Part shown: in pieces, positions 1 to 9,343 of the stretch
How the letters are laid out: every line of letters begins with the position of its first letter
Position numbering within the stretch: position 1 is the first letter of the stretch
Assembly: GCA_002385735.1 (NCBI GenBank)
Contig: DGEB01000041.1
Location: forward strand, 1-36,784
Length of the DNA: 36,784 nucleotides
Direction of reading: 5' to 3'
From: Peptococcaceae bacterium UBA3937
GTDB taxonomy: Bacteria; Bacillota; Peptococcia; DRI-13; DTU073
Notes under the pieces: model-generated
Told to the model about the DNA's origin: nothing
What the model saw: only the letters and a program-made list of their open reading frames with translations
Database searches by the model: none
Position numbers and translations under genes: made by a program

Positions 1-18
1 TGTTACTGTTACTGTTAC
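1..18. repeat. Three tandem TGTTAC units
   Basis: The first 18 bases are three exact copies of TGTTAC, followed by T/C-rich sequence up to the ftsY stop. It lies downstream of ftsY. No function is evident; it may be the edge of a longer array cut by the window. Confidence 0.6.
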
Positions 19-66
19 TTTCACTTTAATTCTCACGCTGGTGCTTGTGTGACTCTGTTCTTGCTC

Positions 67-948
67 TTACTCCGTAAGCAGGGAGGCGCTAAACTCTTCC
101 GGGATAAATTCCCGTAAACTATCGATGGTTTCCCCGAAGCCCAGATATTTCACCGGTAATTTGTATTCATTCTGAATGCCTAAAATTACTCCACCTTTCG
201 CCGTGCCGTCGGTTTTGGTGAGAATCACCCCGGTAACGCCGGTGGCTTCGGAAAAGAGCCGGGCCTGGGAAAGGGCGTTTTGACCGGTGGTAGCATCCAA
301 GACCAACAATACTTCCCGGGGGCCATCCCCGCTTTCCCGGTCAATAATCCGGCGGATTTTCTTTAATTCTTCCATTAAGTTGGTTTTGGTCTGCAGCCGG
401 CCGGCGGTATCAATCAACAGGACGTCCACTTTCCGGGACTGGGCGGCTTGCAGGGCATCGTAAACCACCGCCGCCGGGTCCGCTCCCTCATGATGGTGAA
501 TCAACTCCAAGCCGCCTCTCTGACACCAGGTCTGTAACTGCTCAATGGCGGCAGCCCGGAAGGTGTCGGCTGCAGCCACCATCACTTTATACCCCTGCTG
601 TTTCAAACTATAGCCTAACTTACCAATGGTCGTTGTTTTCCCTACTCCGTTCACCCCGACCACTAAAATCACATTTAACCGCCCTTTGGCTACATCCAGT
701 TGATGATTCCCTTCCGAAAGCAGCAGGGCAATTTCCTCTTTTAACACTTCCTGCAGTTCTTCGGCGGAAGAAAGTTTTTCCTTTTTGGTCCGCTCGCGCA
801 CCTTATCCACTAATTGGACGGAGGTCTCCACGCCCACATCGGCCGTAATCAAAGTTTCCTCCAACTCCTCAAACAATTCTTCATCAATCTGTGTTTTCCC
901 GGACACTACTTCCGCTACCTTTTGAAAAATCGCTCCAAATAAACCCAC
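67..948 (-). CDS. ftsY: Signal recognition particle receptor FtsY
   Basis: SRP-receptor GTPase that docks ribosome-nascent chain-Ffh complexes at the membrane for co-translational insertion. The 293-residue protein has a short N-terminal helical N domain (about 1-85) and a complete SRP-type G domain: P-loop GVNGVGKTT at 98-106, DTFRAAA at 128-134, DTAGR at 180-184 and [10 protein letters not shown] at 244-253. It lacks the long acidic A domain of enterobacterial FtsY, as is usual in Firmicutes. The start is GTG, with GGAGGA seven bases upstream. It follows smc in the same direction after a 194-base gap in which I see no clear promoter, so it is probably the last gene of the rnc-smc-ftsY group. 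Confidence 0.97.
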   Translation of the reverse strand: MGLFGAIFQKVAEVVSGKTQIDEELFEELEETLITADVGVETSVQLVDKVRERTKKEKLSSAEELQEVLKEEIALLLSEGNHQLDVAKGRLNVILVVGVNGVGKTTTIGKLGYSLKQQGYKVMVAAADTFRAAAIEQLQTWCQRGGLELIHHHEGADPAAVVYDALQAAQSRKVDVLLIDTAGRLQTKTNLMEELKKIRRIIDRESGDGPREVLLVLDATTGQNALSQARLFSEATGVTGVILTKTDGTAKGGVILGIQNEYKLPVKYLGFGETIDSLREFIPEEFSASLLTE

Positions 949-1142
949 CCTATGTTCCTCCGTTTCCTTCTTGCTGATTTCATGCTTGCCCTTTCAGGCT
1001 CACCAATTCATAGCTGCTATCAACTTTGTATATTTCCTCCTGACTCCATATTAGCTTAACCCCAATGGTCTAATTCTCTTCTTAAATATTTTTCTCCTCG
1101 CCATATTCTCCCCCAGTGCTCTTTCCATGCGCTATCTGATAT

Positions 1143-4100
1143 TCAACTGGCGTCTTTCTGGGCATCCTCCAGCTTCACCGACACCAGGCGGGAGACTCCG
1201 GTTTCCGCCATGGTTACGCCATACAAAACATCGGCGGCTTCCATCGTTCCTTTCCGGTGGGAAATCACGATGAATTGGGTTTTTTGCGCAAAATCGCGCA
1301 ACAAATCGGCAAAACGATAAACATTGGCCTCGTCAAGATTGGATTCAATCTCGTCCAGCACACAGAACGGGCTGGGACGTACCTGCAGGATCGCCATCAA
1401 TAAAGCAATCGCCGTCAAAGCCCTTTCCCCACCGGAAAGCAGGGAAAGATGCTGGGTCTTTTTCCCGGGGGGCTGGACCATAATTTCCACCCCGGTTTCC
1501 AATAGCTGAGAAGGCTCGCTTAAAACCAGTTCCGCCTTCCCGCCGCCAAACAGTTCCACAAAGACCTTCTTAAAGGCTTCATTCACCTGCTCAAAAGTCT
1601 CCTTAAACCTTTTCGCCATAATCTGGTCCATTTCCCGGATGACCATTTCCAGACGGGTCTTGGCTTCCGTCATGTCGTTAACCTGTTTTTCCAGAAAATC
1701 CAAACGCTCCCGCAGCCGGTTATACTCGTCAATCGCCCCCAGGTTCACTTCCCCCAGCTCTTGCAGTTCCGCCTTCAATAAGGCGATCCTTTCCAGGCAC
1801 TTTTTCCGGTTGCCCGGCAACATAATCTCCCTGGTTTGGGCTTCCGCCAGGGTAAGCTGGAACTGTTCGGTCAATCTTCTTTCCGCCGCTTCCAAAGAAG
1901 ATTCCCATTTGGACCGCTGGAGCTCTAATTGATGCAGCTTTTCCTCCTTTTCATGCAAAAGATAGGCAATTTTTTTGATTTCCGCGGTCAGCTCGTCCAT
2001 TAATTCCTGTACCTTCAGCTTGTCTTCCCGTTTTTCCCCCTGCTCCGCTTCTAATTCCCGCAAGCGCCGCAGGCAGGTGGCTATCCCTTTTTCGGCCTCC
2101 TGATAAGCCTGCTCCAACTCGCTTACCTTTTGCACGCTGTTTTCTGCTTCCATGGCTTTTTCCTGAAGCTCCTGCTCCAGTTGAAGCAGCCGCTGTTCGT
2201 GATAATTCTTTTCTTTCCGGAAGGAAGTCAGCCTTGCTTCGGCCGTGGCCGCCTCAATGCGCAATTGAGTAAGCTCCTCGTTCCGCTTCAGTTTTTCCTG
2301 CTGGCATAGCCGGACTTTTTCCTGCAACTGCTCGAGCTCGGCCAGACAGGCCTTTTTCTTTTCTTCCAGCAAAAGTTTTTCCTGGGCGTACTTTTCCACG
2401 CTGGCCAGGATATTCTCCTTTTCCTCAGCCGTCTCTTCCCGCTGGACCTGCAAATGGTCCACTTCCGATTCCTGCCGCCCCCGGTCCGCTTGCCAACGGT
2501 CCAGCACGGAGCTCACTTCTACTTCCCGCAACCTTAAGCCCTGGATTTTCTCCTTGACTTCTTCCCACTGCCGGCGCGCTTCCTGCACAGCATCTTCCAA
2601 AGCCTGTTCCTGTGCCGCCCCTTCGGCAAGCGCCGCCTCTAAGGCCTTAATCTTTTCCTGTAATTCATCAAGGTTTCTTTTTCTTCCTAAGATGCTGCTC
2701 TGGACGGCTTTGGCGCTGCCCCCGGTCAGGGAGCCCCCCGGGTTGACCGTCTGCCCGTCCAAGGTGACAATCCGGTATTTAAAGCCGGTCTCTTTAGCTT
2801 TTTCTACCGCCAGGGCCAGATTCTCCACCAGCCAGGTCCGGCCCAGGAGGAAATCCATGATCCCTTTGTACTTTTGATCATATTGAATCAACTCACTGAG
2901 CCGCCCGATGACCCCTTTGCCGGAAAGTCCTTCCTTTTTGGCATCCACTTCTTTGCCGGCACTTTTGACGGGCGTTTTCCCTGCTCCTTTTACCGTGTCC
3001 AAGGGCAAAAAAGTGACCCGGCCGCAGTTGTTTTTCTTCAGCCATTCAATGGCCGCCCGGGCCGCCTGCTCTTTTTCCGTCACCAGGTGCTGCAAAGCGC
3101 CGCCCAAAACTACCTCCACCGCCGTTTCATAGGCCCGCGGCACCTCGATGATCTGGGCAACCGTGCCGATAATCCCACTCAAAAGCCCTTTTTCCTTCTG
3201 CTGCAGGATTTCCCGCACGCCACGCCCATAACCCTGTCCTTCCTTCTCCATCTCCAACAGCACATGGTAGCGGGATTCCAGGTTGCTTTTTTCCTCTTTC
3301 AGCTTTTGGTTTTGTTCCTGCCGCTGCTTTAGTTTTTCTCTTTTCTCCAGATATTTTTGGTCCCTGGCGACTAATTCCTGTTCCAAATCAGCCAGCTTGG
3401 CGCTGTTATCCTGGGCTTCCTTTTCCAAATCAGCCAGCTTCTCCATAATGGCCGCCATTTCGGCTTTCATCTGGCTTTCCCTGGTGTTGAATTGCTCTTC
3501 CTGTTTCTGTATAAGGATCATCCGCTGTTTTAAGGCCGTGATATCATTCTGCACCGCCGTCTCTTTTTGCAGTAGCTCAAAATGCTCGTTCTGCAAATCC
3601 TCGATGCGGTCGCGTTCCGCCTGCTCCCGCCTGTTTTCCTCGTCCATTTTCGCTTCGTACTGTTGCAGCTTTTCCTGATCGGCCGCCAACTGTTTGAGCA
3701 AAGCTTCTTCCTGCTCCTCCTGGTCCGCCAGTTTTTGCCGGATTGAAGCTGCCTCCTGTTGCAGTTGTTCCTGTTCCCTGGCCAGTTGCTCTTGCCGTTG
3801 GAGCAAATCCGCCTTGCGGGCGCTCACTAATTGTTTTTGGCTTTCGTGCTTTTCCAAAGCAACGTTTTCCTCATAGATTTTTTCTTGATAATCGGCCAGC
3901 TCTTCGTCTTTTTTCTGCAGCTCCAGCTTGTACTCTTCCTGCCGGGTCTGGACCTGATGATAACCGGCCCGGGCTTCCTCCAGGCTCATTTCCAACTCCC
4001 GCCCGCTTGCGGCATTTTTTACCAGCTGCTGTTCATAATGGGCCGTTTCTTCCACAATCATGCCGATCTCCAGGTTGTCCAATTCCGTCTTTTTACAGCG

Positions 4101-4757
4101 ATATTCCCTGGCCTTTTCCGCCTGTTGTGCCAGGGGTTCTTCCTGCATCCGCAGTTCCTGAATAATATCCTGCAGCCGCACCAGGCTGTTTTCCGTTTCC
4201 TCCAGTTTCTTCAGGGTTTCCCGTTTCTTGTAACGGTATTTGACGATTCCGGCTGCTTCTTCGAGCAAGCCCCTTCTCTCCTCGGACTTCACGGATAAAA
4301 CCTCATCGACCTTTCCCTGGCCGATAATGGAAAAACCCTCGCGGCCAATCCCCGTATCCATGAAGAGTTCGTGGATATCCCGCAAACGGCAGGGCACCCG
4401 GTTGATTAAATAATCGCTTTCCCCCGAGCGGTAGAGCCGCCGGGTCACCGTGATCTCATGATAATCCAAAGGAAACTGGCCCGAAGAATTATCTAGGGTA
4501 ATGGATACTTCGGCCAATCCTAAAGACCGCCGGTTTTCACTGCCGGCAAAAATCACGTCCTCCATCTTGTCGCCACGTAAAGACTTCACGCTTTGTTCGC
4601 CCAAAACCCAACGGATCGCATCAGCAATATTGGACTTCCCACTGCCGTTGGGCCCTACCACCAGCGTAATCCCCGGTTTGAATTCCAGGTTGGTTTTATC
4701 GGCAAAAGATTTAAACCCTTGGATCTCCAGTCGCTTCAGATACACCTGCTTCTTCAT
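1143..4757 (-). CDS. smc: Chromosome segregation SMC ATPase
   Basis: Bacterial condensin core that compacts and segregates the chromosome with ScpA/ScpB. The 1204 residues show the classic plan: N-terminal ABC half with Walker A GPNGSGKS at 35-42; a long coiled coil from about 165; a globular hinge at about 530-700; a returning coiled coil; and a C-terminal ABC half with signature LSGGE near 1107-1111 and Walker B LDEIE at 1134-1138. The D-loop reads SNLD. The hinge contains a Lys-rich stretch of about 20 residues after LPLDTVKG that looks like an insertion. The ATG start lies inside the 3' end of the upstream radical SAM gene (47-base overlap), with GGGGAG/AGGA just before it, so the two are probably translationally coupled. 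Confidence 0.97.
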   Translation of the reverse strand: MKKQVYLKRLEIQGFKSFADKTNLEFKPGITLVVGPNGSGKSNIADAIRWVLGEQSVKSLRGDKMEDVIFAGSENRRSLGLAEVSITLDNSSGQFPLDYHEITVTRRLYRSGESDYLINRVPCRLRDIHELFMDTGIGREGFSIIGQGKVDEVLSVKSEERRGLLEEAAGIVKYRYKKRETLKKLEETENSLVRLQDIIQELRMQEEPLAQQAEKAREYRCKKTELDNLEIGMIVEETAHYEQQLVKNAASGRELEMSLEEARAGYHQVQTRQEEYKLELQKKDEELADYQEKIYEENVALEKHESQKQLVSARKADLLQRQEQLAREQEQLQQEAASIRQKLADQEEQEEALLKQLAADQEKLQQYEAKMDEENRREQAERDRIEDLQNEHFELLQKETAVQNDITALKQRMILIQKQEEQFNTRESQMKAEMAAIMEKLADLEKEAQDNSAKLADLEQELVARDQKYLEKREKLKQRQEQNQKLKEEKSNLESRYHVLLEMEKEGQGYGRGVREILQQKEKGLLSGIIGTVAQIIEVPRAYETAVEVVLGGALQHLVTEKEQAARAAIEWLKKNNCGRVTFLPLDTVKGAGKTPVKSAGKEVDAKKEGLSGKGVIGRLSELIQYDQKYKGIMDFLLGRTWLVENLALAVEKAKETGFKYRIVTLDGQTVNPGGSLTGGSAKAVQSSILGRKRNLDELQEKIKALEAALAEGAAQEQALEDAVQEARRQWEEVKEKIQGLRLREVEVSSVLDRWQADRGRQESEVDHLQVQREETAEEKENILASVEKYAQEKLLLEEKKKACLAELEQLQEKVRLCQQEKLKRNEELTQLRIEAATAEARLTSFRKEKNYHEQRLLQLEQELQEKAMEAENSVQKVSELEQAYQEAEKGIATCLRRLRELEAEQGEKREDKLKVQELMDELTAEIKKIAYLLHEKEEKLHQLELQRSKWESSLEAAERRLTEQFQLTLAEAQTREIMLPGNRKKCLERIALLKAELQELGEVNLGAIDEYNRLRERLDFLEKQVNDMTEAKTRLEMVIREMDQIMAKRFKETFEQVNEAFKKVFVELFGGGKAELVLSEPSQLLETGVEIMVQPPGKKTQHLSLLSGGERALTAIALLMAILQVRPSPFCVLDEIESNLDEANVYRFADLLRDFAQKTQFIVISHRKGTMEAADVLYGVTMAETGVSRLVSVKLEDAQKDAS

Positions 4758-6081
4758 TCCTCTCCCCTAAAGTTGCATCCTTTATCTCAATTCGATATTT
4801 CTTTAAGAACTCCTTTCTCGGAATCAGGATTGCTTGACTAATCGTCCTGATTTCGATATCTTCCACCTCGTTTTCTCCATCTTTTCCTGCTTCCGGCTTT
4901 TCTCCGGATCGGGTTGCGCTTCCCCCTTCCCAGATCTCTTCGTCCGACCGGCGGTATTTCTGCGACCGGGGCAGCACAACCACGTTATACCCGTATTTTT
5001 CCCGCAGGAACATGATGTTTTGCCGCTTTTGCCCAATCACCTTCGACTGCACACTGGGGTGAACCAAAAGCTGCAAAACTCCCCTTTCTCCTTCTTCATC
5101 ACCGCGGCTTTCCCCCGGCGCTCTCCGGCGTTTTTTACCCGTGTCTTCTCTTCCCGGTCCCCCCGCGCCTTTATTTTCACTGGCTTCTGCCCCTTTCCTT
5201 AGCCTTTTAAGGCCATCCTCGATTTGCCATAAAAAAAGGCGGCTGGCCACCAGTTCGCCGAACGCCGGGTGATAAGGCCCGGCCAGCAAATCCTGCTCCT
5301 TTGTAAAGTTCTCGGCAGCCTGCAGGCCAATGCGGATTACCGGAATTTCATAATAAGAAAAAGTCCCCAGCCAGGCTGCTGCCGTATCCACGGCCAAATC
5401 CAGGCTCCAGGGCCGGTATTGTTTTGCCAGGTACCATTGGGCTAAGGTCGTTCCTTTGAAAACCAGAGTGGGATAAATCCGCACAAAATCCGGCGCCGCC
5501 TGCACAGCCCGCTCTAAGGTTAAACAGGCCCTATCCGGGGTGTCCCCGGGCAAGCCCAGCATTAACTGCAGCCCCAGCTGCAAGGGGTATTCCCTCAGCA
5601 GTTCTACGGCCAAAAGAGTATCTTGGGCCGTATGCCCCCGGCCGGTTTTCTGCAGTACCTCATCCACCAGCGACTGCACCCCTAATTCCACCGTGGTTAC
5701 GCCGTAAGCCAGCAGCCGCTCCACAATGGCCCGGTTGATAAAATCAGGGCGGGTGGATAAACGGATCCCGCAAATCCGCCCTTTTTTTTGCTGCTCGGCC
5801 GCCGCCTGCAAATAAGCCGTCTGGATTTCCGGAGCGAGAGCAGTAAAGCTTCCTCCATAGAAGGCTATTTCCACATGCCGGTCCTGATGCAGGCGCGCTC
5901 TTTTTAAATAGGCCGCCACATAAGCGTCAATTTCGTCCGGCCGGACCACCTCCGCCGTACCGCTGATTTGCCACTGATTACAAAAAACGCAGGTAAAAGG
6001 ACAACCTGCGTGCGGAATAAAGAACGGGATGATCAGAGGATTTTGGTATGTAAACGGTTTTTTCAAGCCCTTTCTTTTCAT
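4711..6081 (-). CDS. Radical SAM protein, Elp3-like (COG1243 type)
   Basis: Radical SAM enzyme related to the Elp3 group. Homologues commonly sit between rnc and smc in Clostridia; the substrate is unknown to me, though a tRNA or RNA target is plausible. The 456-residue protein binds its 4Fe-4S cluster through C27-x3-C31-x2-C34 and has the SAM-site GGSFT at 76-80. The catalytic barrel runs to about 290. A charged, low-complexity stretch (about 300-343) follows, then a segment at about 350-375 (SKVIGQKRQNI) resembling a KH-type GxxG turn, which supports RNA binding. The C terminus (about 400-456) is again charged. Its ATG overlaps the rnc stop by one base (TGATG), implying coupling. No acetyltransferase domain of eukaryotic Elp3 is visible. 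Confidence 0.85.
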   Translation of the reverse strand: MKRKGLKKPFTYQNPLIIPFFIPHAGCPFTCVFCNQWQISGTAEVVRPDEIDAYVAAYLKRARLHQDRHVEIAFYGGSFTALAPEIQTAYLQAAAEQQKKGRICGIRLSTRPDFINRAIVERLLAYGVTTVELGVQSLVDEVLQKTGRGHTAQDTLLAVELLREYPLQLGLQLMLGLPGDTPDRACLTLERAVQAAPDFVRIYPTLVFKGTTLAQWYLAKQYRPWSLDLAVDTAAAWLGTFSYYEIPVIRIGLQAAENFTKEQDLLAGPYHPAFGELVASRLFLWQIEDGLKRLRKGAEASENKGAGGPGREDTGKKRRRAPGESRGDEEGERGVLQLLVHPSVQSKVIGQKRQNIMFLREKYGYNVVVLPRSQKYRRSDEEIWEGGSATRSGEKPEAGKDGENEVEDIEIRTISQAILIPRKEFLKKYRIEIKDATLGERNEEAGVSEATGDPRV

Positions 6082-6803
6082 CAGCTAACCCCCAACTTGT
6101 GTAAGGCCTCCCGCGCCGCGTTTTGTTCCGCTTCCTTTTTCGTTTTACCGCTCCCGACGGCCAATTCGGTCTCGTTTAAATACACGGCGGCCCAAAACAT
6201 CTTGGCGTGGTCCGGCCCTTCTTCCCGCGAGATTTTATATTGCACACTGCTTTGGGGATCCTTTTGAATATACTCCTGCAGCTTTGTTTTGTAATCCCCG
6301 AAATCCCCTTTGACCGCATGGTCAATCACCGGTTTTAACACGGACAGAATCAGCTTTTTCACCTTTTTCAAGCCCAACGAGAGATACAATGCGGCAACCA
6401 CGGCTTCGAAACAGTCGGCCAGGTTGGAGTCCCGGTTCGCTCCCCCCATCTGCTGTTCCCCGCGGCCCATCAGAAGATATTCCCCCAGCCCCCAAGCGCG
6501 CGCCGCCTGGACCAGGGAAGCTTCACAAACGATAGCTGCCCGCATTTTAGTTAATTCTCCTTCGGATTTGCCGGGATAATTGGTATATAGATACTCAGCC
6601 ACCACCAGACCCACCACCGCATCACCTAAAAACTCCAGTCGTTGATTGTGGGCTTCCCCCATGGCACCCTTTCCTTCAAAAAGAAAAGAAGGATGGATAA
6701 AGGCTTGATTGAGCAAGGGCAAGTCCACCTTCTCCTTAATCTGCAGTTGTTCCAGAAATGCGGTTAGTTTCTTGATGCGTAGCTTTTTTAACTCCACCTT
6801 CAT
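6081..6803 (-). CDS. rnc: Ribonuclease III
   Basis: Double-strand-specific endoribonuclease that processes pre-rRNA and structured mRNA as a Mg2+-dependent homodimer. The 240-residue protein has the signature NQRLEFLGD at 53-61, with E57, D61, D130 and E133 matching the conserved acidic positions. A C-terminal double-stranded RNA-binding domain spans about 168-238 and ends in the usual KKEAEQNAA helix. Length is normal. The start is ATG with AGGGGGA about nine bases upstream. It lies 17 bases after the fabF stop, so it is likely co-transcribed with the fatty-acid genes. Confidence 0.97.
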   Translation of the reverse strand: MKVELKKLRIKKLTAFLEQLQIKEKVDLPLLNQAFIHPSFLFEGKGAMGEAHNQRLEFLGDAVVGLVVAEYLYTNYPGKSEGELTKMRAAIVCEASLVQAARAWGLGEYLLMGRGEQQMGGANRDSNLADCFEAVVAALYLSLGLKKVKKLILSVLKPVIDHAVKGDFGDYKTKLQEYIQKDPQSSVQYKISREEGPDHAKMFWAAVYLNETELAVGSGKTKKEAEQNAAREALHKLGVS

Positions 6804-6820
6804 GGCTTTTTCCCCCTAAT

Positions 6821-8062
6821 CTAGCCCGCGAATTTCCCCAATACAATCGTGGCATTATGGCCGCCGAAACCCAGGGAGTTGCTCAGGGCATATTTGACCT
6901 GCGCGGCTCTGACTTGATTAGGGACATAATCCAGATCGCATTCCGGATCCGGGTGTTCGTAATTGATGGTCGGATGAATCTTGTCATGGTAAAGGGTCAA
7001 AGCCGTGACAATGGCCTCAATTCCACCGGCTGCACCCAACAGGTGGCCGGTCATGGATTTGGTGGAACTGATGGCCAGCTTTTTCGCATGTTCCTTGAAA
7101 ACATCCTTAATGGCCATCGTTTCATACTTATCATTCAAATCCGTCGAAGTACCGTGGGCATTGATATAGTCAATGTCTTCAGGCAAAAGGCCGGCATCGG
7201 CAATGGCTTGGGCCATCGCTTGCGCCGCTCCTACTCCACCGGGGGCCGGCGCCGTAATATGGTGGGCATCGGCCGTTGCCCCATAGCCCAGCACTTCCGC
7301 GTAGATGCGGGCCTTTCGTCTTTGCGCCGATTCCAAACTTTCAAGGATTAACAGCCCCGCGCCCTCGCCCATGACAAAGCCATCACGGTGAAGGTCAAAG
7401 GGGCGGCTGGCTTTAGCCGGTTCATCCACAACCCGGGACATGGCTTTCATGGAGCAGAAACCGGCAAAGGCCAAGCTGGTAATCGCCGCTTCCGTTCCTC
7501 CGGTAATCACCATATCAGCCACACCGTTCTGAATCATCCGGAAAGCCTCCCCGACCGCATTGGTTCCGGAGGCACAAGCCGTAACCACGGTCAGGTTGGG
7601 ACCGGTAAAACCAAAGATGATTGCAATCTGCCCGGCCGCCATATTCATTATCATCATCGGCACCAGGAAGGGACTGACCCGTCCGGGTCCTTTCACCCTT
7701 TGCACTTCGATTTGCTCCAACAGTGTTTCCATGCCACCGATCCCGGAACCAAGCACCACGCCCACCCGGTCTTTGGCGATGACGTCCGGATTGATGCCGG
7801 CATCTTCAAGGGCCATTTTGGCCGCCGCTACCGCAAACTGGGTAAACCGGTCCATTCTTTTGGCTTCTTTGGCATCCATAAAAGCGGCCGGGTCAAAATC
7901 TTTTACCTCTCCGGCAACTTGGGTCGGCATGTTACTGACATCAATCCGCGTCACCCGGTCAATTCCCGAACGCCCTTCCAGTAGTCCCTGCCAAAAAGCA
8001 TCTACACCGATCCCCAGCGGTGTGACCGCTCCCATACCAGTTACCACAACTCTTTTTTTCAT
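6821..8062 (-). CDS. fabF: Beta-ketoacyl-ACP synthase II
   Basis: Elongating condensing enzyme of type II fatty-acid synthesis; it joins malonyl-ACP to acyl-ACP with loss of CO2. The 413-residue protein carries the Cys-His-His triad at C163 (TACASG), H303 ([10 protein letters not shown]) and H340 ([10 protein letters not shown]), at the same positions as in E. coli FabF, plus the C-terminal GFGGHN loop. The ATG start has GGGGTG eight bases upstream. It is separated from the upstream FabK-like gene by an unusually long 192-base leader with a hairpin and TATAGA repeats. Confidence 0.97.
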   Translation of the reverse strand: MKKRVVVTGMGAVTPLGIGVDAFWQGLLEGRSGIDRVTRIDVSNMPTQVAGEVKDFDPAAFMDAKEAKRMDRFTQFAVAAAKMALEDAGINPDVIAKDRVGVVLGSGIGGMETLLEQIEVQRVKGPGRVSPFLVPMMIMNMAAGQIAIIFGFTGPNLTVVTACASGTNAVGEAFRMIQNGVADMVITGGTEAAITSLAFAGFCSMKAMSRVVDEPAKASRPFDLHRDGFVMGEGAGLLILESLESAQRRKARIYAEVLGYGATADAHHITAPAPGGVGAAQAMAQAIADAGLLPEDIDYINAHGTSTDLNDKYETMAIKDVFKEHAKKLAISSTKSMTGHLLGAAGGIEAIVTALTLYHDKIHPTINYEHPDPECDLDYVPNQVRAAQVKYALSNSLGFGGHNATIVLGKFAG

Positions 8063-8168
8063 AGTTTACACCCCATTACTTCTAAAATTATCTTCCGGAA
8101 AACCTCTGGATAACTCATGACCCACTAAGCCTTTCTATAAACTCTCTATATCCTTCACTCTATAAACG

Positions 8169-8195
8169 GTGAGTGGTCCTGGAATGACCGCTCAC
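8169..8195 (-). other. Stem-loop in the long fabF leader
   Basis: On the minus strand, GTGAGCGGTC pairs with GACCACTCAC (one mismatch) around a seven-base loop. No T-tract follows, so it is not a standard terminator. The surrounding spacer also has four TATAGA(G/A)(A/T)G motifs at 8131-8139, 8142-8150, 8156-8164 and 8221-8229. It may be an mRNA processing or stability element, or have no function. Confidence 0.4.
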
Positions 8196-8254
8196 TAATT
8201 TTCGCCTGATTTAAGATGACCTCTCTATAACCTTTCCGGATGACTTATGTGGCG

Positions 8255-9202
8255 CTAAAGGGCAGCCTCTGCTTCCTGCAGCAAACGGCGAACAATCTCT
8301 TTGACGGAGAGGATTTCCTTGATTTTACTCACATATTCCCCCGCAAAGATTAATCCTTCCTCCAGGTTCCCTTTTTGAGCATTGATTAAAGCCTTCATAA
8401 TGCAAAAATTGCCCTTGCAGTTTTTCAGGCACTTGTTGCAGACATCGGGCTTCGGCGCTTTTCCTGCAGCGATTTTCTCGGCAAAACAATTGCGGATCGC
8501 ACGCCCCGGCAAGCCGACCGGGCTTTCCACCAGCACAATATCTTCTTCCGTCGCCTGGAGATAGGCCTCTTTCAGCCTCGGCGCCGCGTTGGATTCCGTA
8601 CTGGCCGCAAAACGCGTCCCGATTTGCACGCCGTTGGCGCCAAGCCGCAACGCCCGGACAATATCCTTTCCCTCCACAATGCCCCCGGCGGCAATAACCG
8701 GAATAGTGACGGCCTGCTTTACGGCGGGGACAAGGTCTTGCATCGGGCAAGCGGTTCCCAAATGCCCGCCGGCTTCCTTCCCTTCCACCACCACCGCCAA
8801 AGCCCCCAGCTTTTCGGAAATCTGGGCCAGTTTCACGGTGGAGACAATGGGGACAACCGGAACATTGGCCTCCTTCCCCCAGGTGAACATATCCCTGGAA
8901 AAACCGGCTCCCGAAACGACCAAATCAATCCCTTCCTGGACCGCCGCCTTGAATAAATCAGCAAAAGCAGTTACCGCGTACATTACATTAATTCCTAAAA
9001 TCCCTTTGGTAAGCGCCCGGGCCTGCCGGATCTCCTCCTTTAATTCGCCGGTGGTCATCCCACTGGCAGCAATCAGGCCAATTCCACCTTCATTGGCCAC
9101 CGCCGCCGCTAAAGAGGCGGTAGAGATCCGCACCGCCATCCCCCCCTGGATGATTGGTAAGGTCGGCCGCAGTTTTCCAATCCGAAGCTCCGGTAGTTTC
9201 AC
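8255..9202 (-). CDS. FabK-like FMN oxidoreductase (nitronate monooxygenase family) with Cys cluster
   Basis: TIM-barrel flavoprotein of the nitronate monooxygenase/enoyl-ACP reductase II family. Family traits seen: IIQGGMAV near the N terminus (17-24), GGHLGT with the conserved His at 147, and an FMN-phosphate segment of AAGGI (171-175) plus GANGVQIGTRF (188-198). It differs from the FabK encoded at 11335-12279 by a C-terminal cluster C265-x2-C268-x3-C272-x4-C277, which could hold a metal or Fe-S centre. I place the start at a GTG with GGAGG eight bases upstream; an upstream in-frame TTG would put that ribosome site inside the coding region. Its place between acpP and fabF suggests a second enoyl-ACP reductase or a lipid-linked redox role, but the substrate is not provable from sequence. 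Confidence 0.85.
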   Translation of the reverse strand: MKLPELRIGKLRPTLPIIQGGMAVRISTASLAAAVANEGGIGLIAASGMTTGELKEEIRQARALTKGILGINVMYAVTAFADLFKAAVQEGIDLVVSGAGFSRDMFTWGKEANVPVVPIVSTVKLAQISEKLGALAVVVEGKEAGGHLGTACPMQDLVPAVKQAVTIPVIAAGGIVEGKDIVRALRLGANGVQIGTRFAASTESNAAPRLKEAYLQATEEDIVLVESPVGLPGRAIRNCFAEKIAAGKAPKPDVCNKCLKNCKGNFCIMKALINAQKGNLEEGLIFAGEYVSKIKEILSVKEIVRRLLQEAEAAL

Positions 9203-9231
9203 ATTAATTCCTCCAGTACCGAATCTCAACT

Positions 9232-9253
9232 TTAAGCACCATCTGCTGCTTAA
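9232..9253 (-). other. Stem-loop 2 downstream of acpP
   Basis: A perfect seven-base inverted repeat TTAAGCA/TGCTTAA with an eight-base loop, without a following T-tract. It lies between acpP and the FabK-like gene, next to a second, longer hairpin, and may stabilise or process the acpP message. Confidence 0.45.
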
Positions 9254-9274
9254 GTCCCCTTGCTTTTACTTTTA

Positions 9275-9306
9275 GGAGGCTTCGCAGCCTTTACCACGAA
9301 ACCTCC
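9275..9306 (-). other. Stem-loop 1 downstream of acpP
   Basis: On the minus strand GGAGGTTTCG pairs with CGAAGCCTCC (ten pairs, one G-U) around a 12-base loop. What follows is A-rich, not T-rich, so an intrinsic terminator is unlikely. It sits 38-69 bases past the acpP stop, and an RNase-processing or 3'-protecting role for the acpP part of the message is a reasonable guess. Confidence 0.5.
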
Positions 9307-9343
9307 CACCGTAGTCTTTCCATGCCTATTGATTATGTATTGA

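Noticed and set aside
3743..4298. Long open frames on the plus strand opposite smc (for example 3743-4165 and 3831-4298)
   Set aside because: They are antisense to a clearly coding gene, have Phe/Leu/Pro- or Ser/Cys-rich compositions expected from reversed coiled-coil codons, and lack ribosome sites.
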